In this document: positions 24,385 to 31,845 of the stretch, one piece after another
How the letters are laid out: each line of letters starts with the position of its first letter
Numbering within the stretch: position 1 is the first letter of the stretch
Assembly: GCF_024721155.1 (NCBI RefSeq)
Contig: NZ_JAHVAP010000001.1
Span: forward strand, 992,001-1,056,000
Source of the DNA: Mucilaginibacter phenanthrenivorans
Lineage (GTDB): Bacteria; Bacteroidota; Bacteroidia; Sphingobacteriales; Sphingobacteriaceae
Reading direction: 5' to 3'
Length of the DNA: 64,000 nucleotides
The notes under the pieces: generated by a model
Databases searched by the model: none
The model's input: only the letters and a program-made list of their open reading frames with translations
Told to the model about the DNA's origin: nothing
Made by a program: the position numbers and the translations under genes

Positions 24385-26664
24385 TTACAACTTTCCGGTT
24401 CTTGATGGAACGGTATTTGAAATAAAATTAAAGCTTTGTGTTTGATCACCAATCTGGATCTTAAATTCACCTGGCTCTGTTACCGTTTTACTGATGTCGT
24501 TTACAAAGGCTAAATCGCTTGCTTTTATTTTAAACGTTACCGTTTTTTTTTCGCCGGGTTTAAGGTTTATTTTATCATAAGCTCTCAGGCGTTTGGTATC
24601 AGGCGCAATACTTGCATAAAGCTGGCTGGTATAAAGCAGCACCGATTCCTTCCCCTCCCGCTGCCCTGTATTTTTCACATCAACAGTAACCAACAATGTT
24701 TCACCATCTTTCAAATCGGGCTTACTTAAATGCAGGTTATTATAACTGAAAGTAGTGTAGCTCAACCCAAAACCAAATTCGTACAACGGGTTGTAGCCGT
24801 GGCTATCGTCTGAATTTCCATTTTCCAGGTTTTTACGGTAGTAATTTACCAGTGCGTTGGGGTATTTGGGATAAGTAAAAGGCAATTTGCCTGACGGATT
24901 TGCATCGCCAAACAAGATACTTGCCAGCGCATCGCCTCCTTCATTGCCCGAAAGATAAGTCATAACAGTAGCGGCTGATTGGTTTTCGGCCTGGGTTACC
25001 ACTCTTGGGCGGCCTTCAGCCAGTACCAAAATTACCGGCTTTCCGGTTTTTGTCAATTCTGTTGCCAGTTCGATTTGGGCCGCCGGTAAGTTTAAATCGT
25101 CAATATTACCTACGTTTTCAGTATAAGATAACTCTCCTAAACATAGAACTATTACATCGGCTTTTTTAGCTGCCTTAACCGCATCATTTACATTTTGCAG
25201 GCTATCGAATGATGCGCCCGGCTCATAGCTTACGTTATCTTTTCCTATTTTCTGTTGAATAGCTTCCAGTATGGTATTTTTATTAGCTGCAAATGAATCA
25301 GACTGATCACCTTGCCATGTATAACTCCAGCCGCCATCTAACGAGCGCATGGTGTTTGCAGTCGGGCCGGTTACAAATACTTTGACGTCCTTTTTAAGCG
25401 GCAGGATATTATTATTGTTCTTTAAAAGAGTGATCGCTTCAGTAGCTGCCTGTACACTAATCTGTTTGAATTCATCCGAGCCAAATTTCGGGTAGTCGTC
25501 CGGGTTACCAACCGGGCGCTCGAATAAACCCAACTGATATTTAACCTTAAGGATCCGATGAACCGCTTCATTTATCCTCGCCATCGATACCTTGCCCTCA
25601 TGTACCAACTCTACCAAATAATTATAAAAACTATATTCATAAGGCACCATACTCATGTCAACACCTGCATTTACTGCTATCATTACCGCATCTTTTTGGG
25701 TGGCAGCAATGTGATGGCGGTCGTGCAAATATTCGATGTCTCTCCAATCTGTAACAGCAATACCGTCAAAATGTAACTCACCACGAAGCACATCAGTCAG
25801 CATATATTTACTGGCGTGGATAGGTACGCCATTGATCTCACCCGAATTTATCATCAACGTTTTCGCTCCGGCCTTTACCGCTTCTGCAAATGGCGGTAAA
25901 AAGTATTCGCGCATGTAGCGATCAGGGATCCAGGCCGGGGTGCGGTCTTTTCCGTCGATCGGATCACCGTAACCAAGGTAGTGTTTCATACAAGCGGCAA
26001 CATGATATTTATCGCCTACATCATTGCCCTGGTAACCTTTTATTATGGAGGCTCCCATGGTTTTTATAAGGAATGGATCCTCTCCAAAGGTTTCATAGAT
26101 CCTGGGCCATAACGGCGATTTGCCCAAATCAAGCACAGGCGAATAATTCCATGGGATATAGCTGGCACGGGTTTCGTAAGCAGTTATCTCGCCTGCTTTG
26201 TAGGCTAGTTCTTTATTAAAGGTAGCGGCCATAGCAATTTCATGCGGGAACAAAGTGCTGCCTGTTGTGTAGGTAACGCCGTGAATGGCATCGATTCCAT
26301 AGATTACCGGGATCTTCAGTCGGTCTTGGGCTGCTTCCTTTTGGATAGTTGAAATAACATCGAACCAATGCTTACGATCATAAGCATGACCACTTACATT
26401 CAGGATCGATCCGACATGATATTTTAAAATAGCTTCCTTTATTTTTGCGTCATCGATTTGGTGTACTCCGTTGGTTGTTGTCGAAACTACGTCGGAAGTA
26501 ACTTCTGTCATCTGCCCCACCTTTTCCTCCAGCGTCATTTTAGCGATCAGCGCATCAACTTTTTTATCTAGCTCGCTTACCAGCAACTGGCTTTTTTTCG
26601 ATTGAGCAGATAGCAGCATCGCATTCAAGCACACTATGCCTGCAACTATAAAGATCCTTTTCAT
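24385..26664 (-). CDS. bglX: Periplasmic beta-glucosidase (GH3, BglX-like)
   Basis: Retaining exo-beta-glycosidase of 759 residues with a signal peptide (MKRIFIVAGIVCLNAMLLSAQ). The N-terminal TIM-barrel contains KMTLEEKVGQM, IPVIYGIDAIHG, MKHYLGYG and the nucleophile Asp in FDGIAVTDWRDIEYL. The (alpha/beta)6 sandwich (ATEAITLLKNNNNILPL, then VIVLCLGE) and a C-terminal Fn3-like domain (VTVDVKNTGQREGKESVLLY) follow. This is the complete BglX architecture. It lies 25 bases after GH9, so the two are surely co-transcribed, and it would hydrolyse oligosaccharides released by GH9. Confidence 0.94.
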   Translation of the reverse strand: MKRIFIVAGIVCLNAMLLSAQSKKSQLLVSELDKKVDALIAKMTLEEKVGQMTEVTSDVVSTTTNGVHQIDDAKIKEAILKYHVGSILNVSGHAYDRKHWFDVISTIQKEAAQDRLKIPVIYGIDAIHGVTYTTGSTLFPHEIAMAATFNKELAYKAGEITAYETRASYIPWNYSPVLDLGKSPLWPRIYETFGEDPFLIKTMGASIIKGYQGNDVGDKYHVAACMKHYLGYGDPIDGKDRTPAWIPDRYMREYFLPPFAEAVKAGAKTLMINSGEINGVPIHASKYMLTDVLRGELHFDGIAVTDWRDIEYLHDRHHIAATQKDAVMIAVNAGVDMSMVPYEYSFYNYLVELVHEGKVSMARINEAVHRILKVKYQLGLFERPVGNPDDYPKFGSDEFKQISVQAATEAITLLKNNNNILPLKKDVKVFVTGPTANTMRSLDGGWSYTWQGDQSDSFAANKNTILEAIQQKIGKDNVSYEPGASFDSLQNVNDAVKAAKKADVIVLCLGELSYTENVGNIDDLNLPAAQIELATELTKTGKPVILVLAEGRPRVVTQAENQSAATVMTYLSGNEGGDALASILFGDANPSGKLPFTYPKYPNALVNYYRKNLENGNSDDSHGYNPLYEFGFGLSYTTFSYNNLHLSKPDLKDGETLLVTVDVKNTGQREGKESVLLYTSQLYASIAPDTKRLRAYDKINLKPGEKKTVTFKIKASDLAFVNDISKTVTEPGEFKIQIGDQTQSFNFISNTVPSRTGKL

Positions 26665-26689
26665 TTAATATTGATTATATATTTGATGT

Positions 26690-28486
26690 TTATTTTGACG
26701 TATTTAATTGATTTTGGAGCGCTTCAATAGCATTAGCTAAATAAGCAAATGGAGCGTTCCAGTTGATCGCGATCTCGTTTGCTGCGTAAGCCCGGTCATC
26801 ATCAATATAGGCCTCATCAGGGACTGTTGACGGGACGCGGATCTTATCCTGCATGCCCGGGTTCGGGCCGCCGGCCAGTAAGCCGGGGATTGGGTCAACA
26901 ACGCCGTCGGCAACGGACGGCCTGTGATGGGGATGCATTGGGGTTTTACTACCAAAGCCAGTTACATAAGAATAGCCAGCGGCATTTCTGCCCAAAATAT
27001 AGTCAAGGTTGGCAAGCGCGTAATTCAAGTATTTTTTATCTGGGGATAATTTATACGCCTGAATTAATGCTACCCCCTGGTTTGCGGCAACAGAGTTACT
27101 TCCCCACCCAAAATTTCGGGCCGATTTTGTCATTACTGTTTGATATGCTGTCTCATCAGCGCCGTTAACAAGTTTATCTGCAAAAGCCAGCAGCCGCCTT
27201 TTTATCTCAGGTAATTCCGCCGGAGCCTTTGCGCCGAAAGCGCTACTGTTTTTTACAAGGGTATAATACCCCAATAATCTTACCTGGCTCCATGTCGGCA
27301 GCGGCATATTGGTGTCGGGCAATAGGTTAACCTGCTTTAAAAACCCTGGGTTTAATGTGGTTACAAAAAGTTCAGATGCCGCCCATATAAATTCATCCTT
27401 AAAATTCCAGTCGCCATAACCTCCGGTTATTACTTTAGGATTGAATTTTTGATTCATTGCATCCTGGTTGTAAACAACACCCGGGTTTTTCATTGCCCAG
27501 GCCCACGCTTTGTTTGCTTGTGCCAGGCATGAATCTGCCAAGCCTGGTAACTGCTTCGGAAATTTTTTTAAAATGCGGCTGGCCTGCGCCATAACTGCGG
27601 CAAAATCTAACGTTGCGGCAGTTCCCTTTTGAACCACATAACGCGGCTGGGTACCCTTATCCGGCATTTCCATTTTATCAAATTCGGCATTGGTGAGCTT
27701 GTTATAAACACCGCCGTCTTCAGGGTCCTGCATAGCAAGCATCCAGCGTAAATTCCATAAAACCTCATTCAGCACATCCGGAATTTTATTACCACTTTCG
27801 GGGATGTTTAAGTTTACAGTTTTCATGTAAGCCGGAAAATCCTCATATAACGAAAGCAACGTACTGGTACTGATCCCACTGTTAACTATGTATTTGTTAT
27901 AATCGCCGGCATCGTACCAGCCGCGTGGCGCTGAAATTGAAGTACCTGCCGGGCGTTTGTCGCTTACGGCTGATGGATGGATGAGCACATTTGTGTCCGG
28001 GTGTCCCTCTGCCCTGCTCCATTTGCCTGCATATTTTCCCTTTAAGGGGATAGATGCCCGCATAAAATAATAAGCCTTTATTGCTCCCGCAGCCACATTA
28101 TGGTGAACTGACTTTTTTATTTCGAATGGATATGAATATCCTGAACCTGGCACATAAAGCTGATATTTCCCGGGTGTATTATATATCCCAAAATCAGCTA
28201 TATCCGTAAATGATCTGTTTAAACCCGGCCTAACCGATTTTTTTAATTTTCCAACAAGCACATTTTTCTTATCTAAGGTCTGGAGATAAAACTCCTCGCT
28301 TTTGCTGTTTAACACAATTGCGATTTTGGGACCTTGCGGATAAAAGCCGAGTTGGTTTAACCGAATATTTGAGCCAGCGCTCCCGGTTGCCGGTTGCGAA
28401 TAACTGTTTTGAGAAGTTATGGCAACTATGGCCATCAATATGCAAATGCGGCATAAGAGGCGTTTGCATAAATATTCAGTGTTCAT
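26690..28486 (-). CDS. Secreted endoglucanase-type glycosidase (GH9)
   Basis: 598 residues with an N-terminal signal region ending near SQNSYSQ. An Ig-like CelD_N domain (NIRLNQLGFYPQGPKIAIV) is followed by the inverting (alpha/alpha)6 GH9 catalytic domain. Catalytic marks are GWYDAGDYNKYIVN, whose Asp pair positions the water, FGSKTPMHPHHRPS with the conserved His, and DDDRAYAANEIAINWNAP with the general-acid Glu. Domain order corresponds to theme-D-like GH9 enzymes without CBM3. Likely substrates are beta-1,4-glucans such as cello- or xyloglucan backbones. First gene of the three-gene glycosidase operon. Confidence 0.93.
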   Translation of the reverse strand: MNTEYLCKRLLCRICILMAIVAITSQNSYSQPATGSAGSNIRLNQLGFYPQGPKIAIVLNSKSEEFYLQTLDKKNVLVGKLKKSVRPGLNRSFTDIADFGIYNTPGKYQLYVPGSGYSYPFEIKKSVHHNVAAGAIKAYYFMRASIPLKGKYAGKWSRAEGHPDTNVLIHPSAVSDKRPAGTSISAPRGWYDAGDYNKYIVNSGISTSTLLSLYEDFPAYMKTVNLNIPESGNKIPDVLNEVLWNLRWMLAMQDPEDGGVYNKLTNAEFDKMEMPDKGTQPRYVVQKGTAATLDFAAVMAQASRILKKFPKQLPGLADSCLAQANKAWAWAMKNPGVVYNQDAMNQKFNPKVITGGYGDWNFKDEFIWAASELFVTTLNPGFLKQVNLLPDTNMPLPTWSQVRLLGYYTLVKNSSAFGAKAPAELPEIKRRLLAFADKLVNGADETAYQTVMTKSARNFGWGSNSVAANQGVALIQAYKLSPDKKYLNYALANLDYILGRNAAGYSYVTGFGSKTPMHPHHRPSVADGVVDPIPGLLAGGPNPGMQDKIRVPSTVPDEAYIDDDRAYAANEIAINWNAPFAYLANAIEALQNQLNTSK

Positions 28487-28628
28487 TAATGCTACGTATT
28501 ATAATTACCCGGTTTAACTGGTTTATAAAGGTATGTGTAACATGTACAATAAGTATAATACTAAATTGACAGCAACCCCTACAAAATATAATACTAAATC
28601 GGCAATGGACCTGATTAATACAGGAAAC

Positions 28629-28662
28629 AAAAAAGGCCTGCCTCAAAATGGGCAGACCTTTA
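28629..28662 (-). terminator. Rho-independent terminator of outer-membrane protein gene
   Basis: On the minus strand AAAGGTCTGCCC pairs with GGCAGGCCTTT and is followed by TTTTGTTTCC. It lies 40 bases beyond the stop at 28701. The sequence is a clear stem plus U-tract. Confidence 0.85.
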
Positions 28663-28700
28663 GCATATAAAATATCTAACTTAAAATCAGAGTGGGCTTA

Positions 28701-29294
28701 CTATAATTTCAACAAGGGTACAGCCAAACTAAGGTTAAAAAGACTAACCCTTGTGTGCGAATAACCAAAGGTTTGTTTTGTTATACCTGCTTCGTAACGC
28801 AGATCGACCGAGATACTCCTGATATCTACTCCTGCCCCAAGCACCCAGGCAAAGTTCTGGTCTTTATAATCAAGTGAGGTTACCTTGCCCGCGGCGCTGC
28901 CAAAATTTTGATCCTTGTTTATAGCGAATGAAACCAGTGGCCCTGTGTAAAAACGGGCACCTAAACCGAATGCGCCAATTTTTCCGCCAACCAAAAGCGG
29001 GACATCAATGCTTGTAAATTTCGCCTTCACCTCTGTGCCGCCATCGGTTACGGTTACATTTTTAGCCGTAACATAAAGCTCCGGTTGAAAATTGAAGCCT
29101 AATGCGCCAACTCTTGCCCAAAGGCCGCCTAAATAACCTGCCCTGTTACCTGTGCTGAAAGCTGACGACGAGTGATCAAGAGAAGACAGGTTTACGCCAC
29201 CTTTAATACCCAACTGGAATGAGGGAAGAATCTGCGCCGAAGTAAATGTAAACGCAGATGTAATAATTGTTAATGTGAGGATAAGTTTTTTCAT
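28701..29294 (-). CDS. Small outer-membrane beta-barrel protein (PorT-like / OMP_b-brl)
   Basis: 197 residues with signal peptide MKKLILTLTIITSAFTFTSAQ. The rest is alternating amphipathic strands with barrel-like marks FQLGIKGGVNLSSL, YLGGLWARVGALGFNFQPELYV, TSIDVPLLVGGKIG, NFAWVLGAGVDIRSISVDLRYE and the C-terminal SLFNLSLAVPLLKL. This matches the eight-strand outer-membrane family abundant in Bacteroidota. No ligand is known. It has its own terminator and is separated from tolC by a 19-bp hairpin, so it is probably its own unit. Confidence 0.85.
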   Translation of the reverse strand: MKKLILTLTIITSAFTFTSAQILPSFQLGIKGGVNLSSLDHSSSAFSTGNRAGYLGGLWARVGALGFNFQPELYVTAKNVTVTDGGTEVKAKFTSIDVPLLVGGKIGAFGLGARFYTGPLVSFAINKDQNFGSAAGKVTSLDYKDQNFAWVLGAGVDIRSISVDLRYEAGITKQTFGYSHTRVSLFNLSLAVPLLKL

Positions 29295-29376
29295 AAGTAA
29301 TTTAATAAGGAGATGAAAATTAAAATCATTTATTGTGTTCCAGGGAAATAATTAAAGGGGATGCCCTATAATTAGC

Positions 29377-29420
29377 AATATCCGGCTTACATTAAAAACG
29401 ATTAATGTAAGCCGGATATT
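29377..29420 (-). terminator. Perfect 19-bp hairpin after tolC
   Basis: 29377-29395 and 29402-29420 are exact complements around a 6-base loop (core CCGGCTTACATTAA), 60 bases past the tolC-like stop. No U-tract follows, so it may act as an mRNA 3'-end stabiliser or a factor-dependent terminator. It marks the end of the transporter locus. Confidence 0.7.
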
Positions 29421-29480
29421 TGATAGAATCTGAAATAAAAGTAGGATAAATTTTACTAATCCAAAAAGAATTATAAAAAT

Positions 29481-30806
29481 TTAGAAAGTGAGCTGTCCCC
29501 TATAGTAATCCAGGATCTTTATACGGATCAGATAGTCATAACGCGCGTTAATTAAATTGGTATTGGCAACATCAAGGTTATTTTTTGCGATTACAAAAAT
29601 GTCTGCTGTAATAACACCTGCATTAAATTTAGTTTGGGTTGCATTAAAGGCTTCCTGGTACGCTGCAACCTGGTCTGTTACTGCATTAAAACGATCATTT
29701 GCCGCTGTCATATTTGCATATGATAGTTCAATTTGCTGTTTAAGCTGCACCCTGGTATCTGTATTTACGTTTTGCGCATCTATTAAATCAAGTTTTGCCC
29801 GCTTTACATTATTCCTGTTTTGGAAATAGTTTAAAATAGGGATCTGTAAACTCAATCCCGGCCCGTAGCTATAGTTATTTCTGAACTGATCAAAGAAACT
29901 TGTTGTTCCGGTACTTGAATAATTCGTATTGATCGAAGCGCCAAAAGACAATGTCGGGTATAGCTTTCCTTTATAAGACTGAACTTCTTTTTCTGCTGCT
30001 TGAACACGAAAATCGGCCGCTTTAACCTGTGCCAGGCTCCCTAATGCAGTTGAGTAGATCTGATCGGGGGTTTGGCCATAACTCGTAGGTGATTTGTCTG
30101 CGGGAAGCCTTACCAGTTTTATATCCTTGGTATAAGGCACGCTCATTGCTTCCAACAAATTGAGCTTTGCAGCAACCAGGTTATTTTTAGCATTCACAAC
30201 ATTTGCAGCGTCGTTAGCGTGCGCACCTTTTATATTATAGAAGTCAGCAGGGGCTACACTGCCCGCAGTATTTAAAATCGTTTCACGATCAAGTGTTACT
30301 TTGGATGCATCGAACTGAGAATTTGCTTGTGTAAGCTGATCTTCACTATTTAACACCTGCAAATACAATTGTATTATATTTAAGGTAGTAACATCCTTTA
30401 CCTGTTGAAAATCCATCTTACCAGCCTGGTAGGCAAGCGCATTTTGCTTTATAGCATTTATATAACTAAAACCATTTGACAATAAAAGATTGGTGCTTAA
30501 TCCATATTGGCCGTAATTAATTTTCTGGTTCACATAGTTATAAGTTGTAGGGTCCTGGCTGCGGCCAAAGCTTAATGATTGCGACGCATTACCATTTAAA
30601 GTAGGCAAGAGATTTTCGCGGGCTTGTTGCAAGTTTATGCGATCTCTCTCCATTGTTGTTCCACTGTTTTTTACTAAGAGGTTATTCTTTATGGCTAAAT
30701 CAACACATTGTTGTAAAGTTAAAACGCTATCCAATTGCTGCTGGGCCTTTGCAAAAACAGTTATCGATAAAAATAAAAGGAGTAATGGAATTTTTTTAAA
30801 AAACAT
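29481..30806 (-). CDS. TolC-family outer-membrane efflux protein
   Basis: Outer-membrane channel for export. 441 residues with signal peptide ending FAKAQQ. Two OEP repeats are visible. The first begins LTLQQCVDLAIKNNLLVKNS with ARENLLPTLNGNASQSLSFG. The second has SLAQVKAADFRVQAAEKEVQSYKGKLYPTLSFGASINTNY and the coiled helices RAKLDLIDAQNVNTDTRVQLKQQIELSYANM. Helical heptads and YDYLIRIKILDYYRGQL close it. The ATPase gene is 23 bases upstream, so the pair is an operon under promoter element A. It is the only outer-membrane channel gene visible for the whole permease array. Confidence 0.92.
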   Translation of the reverse strand: MFFKKIPLLLLFLSITVFAKAQQQLDSVLTLQQCVDLAIKNNLLVKNSGTTMERDRINLQQARENLLPTLNGNASQSLSFGRSQDPTTYNYVNQKINYGQYGLSTNLLLSNGFSYINAIKQNALAYQAGKMDFQQVKDVTTLNIIQLYLQVLNSEDQLTQANSQFDASKVTLDRETILNTAGSVAPADFYNIKGAHANDAANVVNAKNNLVAAKLNLLEAMSVPYTKDIKLVRLPADKSPTSYGQTPDQIYSTALGSLAQVKAADFRVQAAEKEVQSYKGKLYPTLSFGASINTNYSSTGTTSFFDQFRNNYSYGPGLSLQIPILNYFQNRNNVKRAKLDLIDAQNVNTDTRVQLKQQIELSYANMTAANDRFNAVTDQVAAYQEAFNATQTKFNAGVITADIFVIAKNNLDVANTNLINARYDYLIRIKILDYYRGQLTF

Positions 30807-30829
30807 GATCTGTAATATTTATTGCAGGT

Positions 30830-31507
30830 TTAGAATTTTCTTGATGATTCTACCCTGCCGTCTAAAAGGTTAATTATTCGTGAGCCATACTCGGCATTTT
30901 TTTCGGAGTGCGTTACCTGTATAATAGTAACACCATCCTCTTTATTCAATTTCCGGAACAACTCCATTATCTCCTCACCTTGTTTGGAGTTTAAGTTTCC
31001 TGTTGGCTCATCAGCGAGTAATAGTTTTGGTTTGGCAATAAGTGCACGGGCAATGCCTACCAATTGCTGTTGGCCACCGGATAACTGCGCCGGAAACAGG
31101 TCTTTTTTGCCAACTATTTGAAAACGATCCAGCATATCGGCAACCATGGCCCTGCGCTCTGTTCCTTTAAAGTCCTGGTAAATTAATGGTGTTTCAATGT
31201 TTTCGTAAACGGTAAGCTCATCAATAAGGTGGTAAGCCTGGAAAACAAAACCAATGTATTGCTTATATAATGCCGAACGTTGTTTGTCCTTTAATTGGTG
31301 AACAGCATTGCCAACGAAATAATGGTAACCTTCTGATGGTTCATCGAGCATGCCGATCACGTTCAGCAAAGTTGATTTACCGGAGCCAGACGGGCCCATG
31401 ATAGAGATAAATTCGCCTTCGTCTACCTCAAGGTTAATATCGTTAAGTACAAAATTCTTGTTGCCGCCTACCTGGTAGTATTTCGAAATATGCTGAAGTG
31501 ATAACAT
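30830..31507 (-). CDS. ABC transporter ATPase of LolD/MacB type
   Basis: Cytoplasmic nucleotide-binding subunit, 225 residues, not fused to a permease. Walker A is GPSGSGKSTLLNVIG (about 39-52), the Q-loop is GFVFQAYHLIDELTVYEN, the signature is LSGGQQQLVGIARALI with Leu where Arg is usual, Walker B is LLLADEPTGNL, and the H-loop is QVTHSEKNA. The sequence places it with LolD, MacB and YbbA, which energise mechanotransmission rather than substrate passage through the membrane. It is the only ATPase gene in the window against at least thirteen permease genes. Its own promoter region (31508-31845) carries enhancer-like element A. Confidence 0.95.
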   Translation of the reverse strand: MLSLQHISKYYQVGGNKNFVLNDINLEVDEGEFISIMGPSGSGKSTLLNVIGMLDEPSEGYHYFVGNAVHQLKDKQRSALYKQYIGFVFQAYHLIDELTVYENIETPLIYQDFKGTERRAMVADMLDRFQIVGKKDLFPAQLSGGQQQLVGIARALIAKPKLLLADEPTGNLNSKQGEEIMELFRKLNKEDGVTIIQVTHSEKNAEYGSRIINLLDGRVESSRKF

Positions 31508-31512
31508 GTGTT

Positions 31513-31548
31513 TTAATTAGTGAATTAGTAAATTTTTGAATTAGTGAT
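31513..31548. repeat. GAATTAGTGA-type degenerate repeat in ATPase leader
   Basis: Units of the form GAATTAGT/GATTTAGC repeat between 31513 and 31548, just upstream of the ATPase ATG. It is AT-rich and of the same degenerate style as the spacers of the permease array. Confidence 0.4.
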
Positions 31549-31614
31549 TTAGCTGCTAATTTATTAAATAAGTATTTGAATTAATCACAGCTTTCCCACA
31601 TTCTGGCACATAGG

Positions 31615-31631
31615 TATCAATAACATACCAA
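31615..31631 (-). promoter_or_regulatory. TTGGTATG box A (sigma-54-like -24 element)
   Basis: Minus strand TTGGTATGTTATTGATA. The TTGG fits the -24 element of sigma-54 promoters, but the expected GC at -12 is absent. It lies 52 bases from enhancer-like element A and 116 bases before the ATPase ATG. Confidence 0.5.
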
Positions 31632-31683
31632 ACTTTTAAATTATTAAATATCAGCACCTTATATATTAAACTTTATATAAAGA

Positions 31684-31724
31684 CTGTACGCTTATGTAAC
31701 ATGGGGCGTACGGTTATGATACAG
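31684..31724 (-). promoter_or_regulatory. 41-bp double-dyad element A (upstream of ATPase-tolC)
   Basis: On the minus strand the element carries dyad 1 GTA-TCATAACCG-TAC and dyad 2 GTT-ACATAAGCG-TAC, with centres 22 bp apart. It is strongly conserved with elements B (41876-41916) and C (62401-62441). Position and architecture suggest a binding site for a dimeric activator. Confidence 0.75.
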
Positions 31725-31781
31725 GTGGGGTTAGTTGATTAGTGACTAGAGGCTAGAGATTAGCTGGGAAAGCGAATAGTA

Positions 31782-31825
31782 AAACAGGCCGAAGATTAGC
31801 TTCTGCACTAATTTCCGGCCTGTTT
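31782..31825 (-). terminator. Hairpin after P1, end of unit P4 to P1
   Basis: AAACAGGCC (31782-31790) pairs with GGCCTGTTT (31817-31825). The minus strand continues TTTTACTATTC. It starts about 20 bases beyond the P1 stop and separates the permeases from the ATPase promoter. Confidence 0.65.
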
Positions 31826-31845
31826 CAAAATGCAGACTTAGTTTT

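Noticed and set aside
26737..27168. Overlapping frames within the GH9 gene on both strands
   Set aside because: They lie over catalytic motifs of GH9 and show no recognisable protein.
23263..31507. The GH operon and the transporter genes as a single locus
   Set aside because: A separate outer-membrane gene with its own terminator and a 19-bp hairpin divide them, and no shared promoter motif is seen.
31590..31606. TGGCAC near 31604 (plus strand) as a sigma-54 -24 element
   Set aside because: It points away from the ATPase gene and has no TTGC partner; no plus-strand gene follows.
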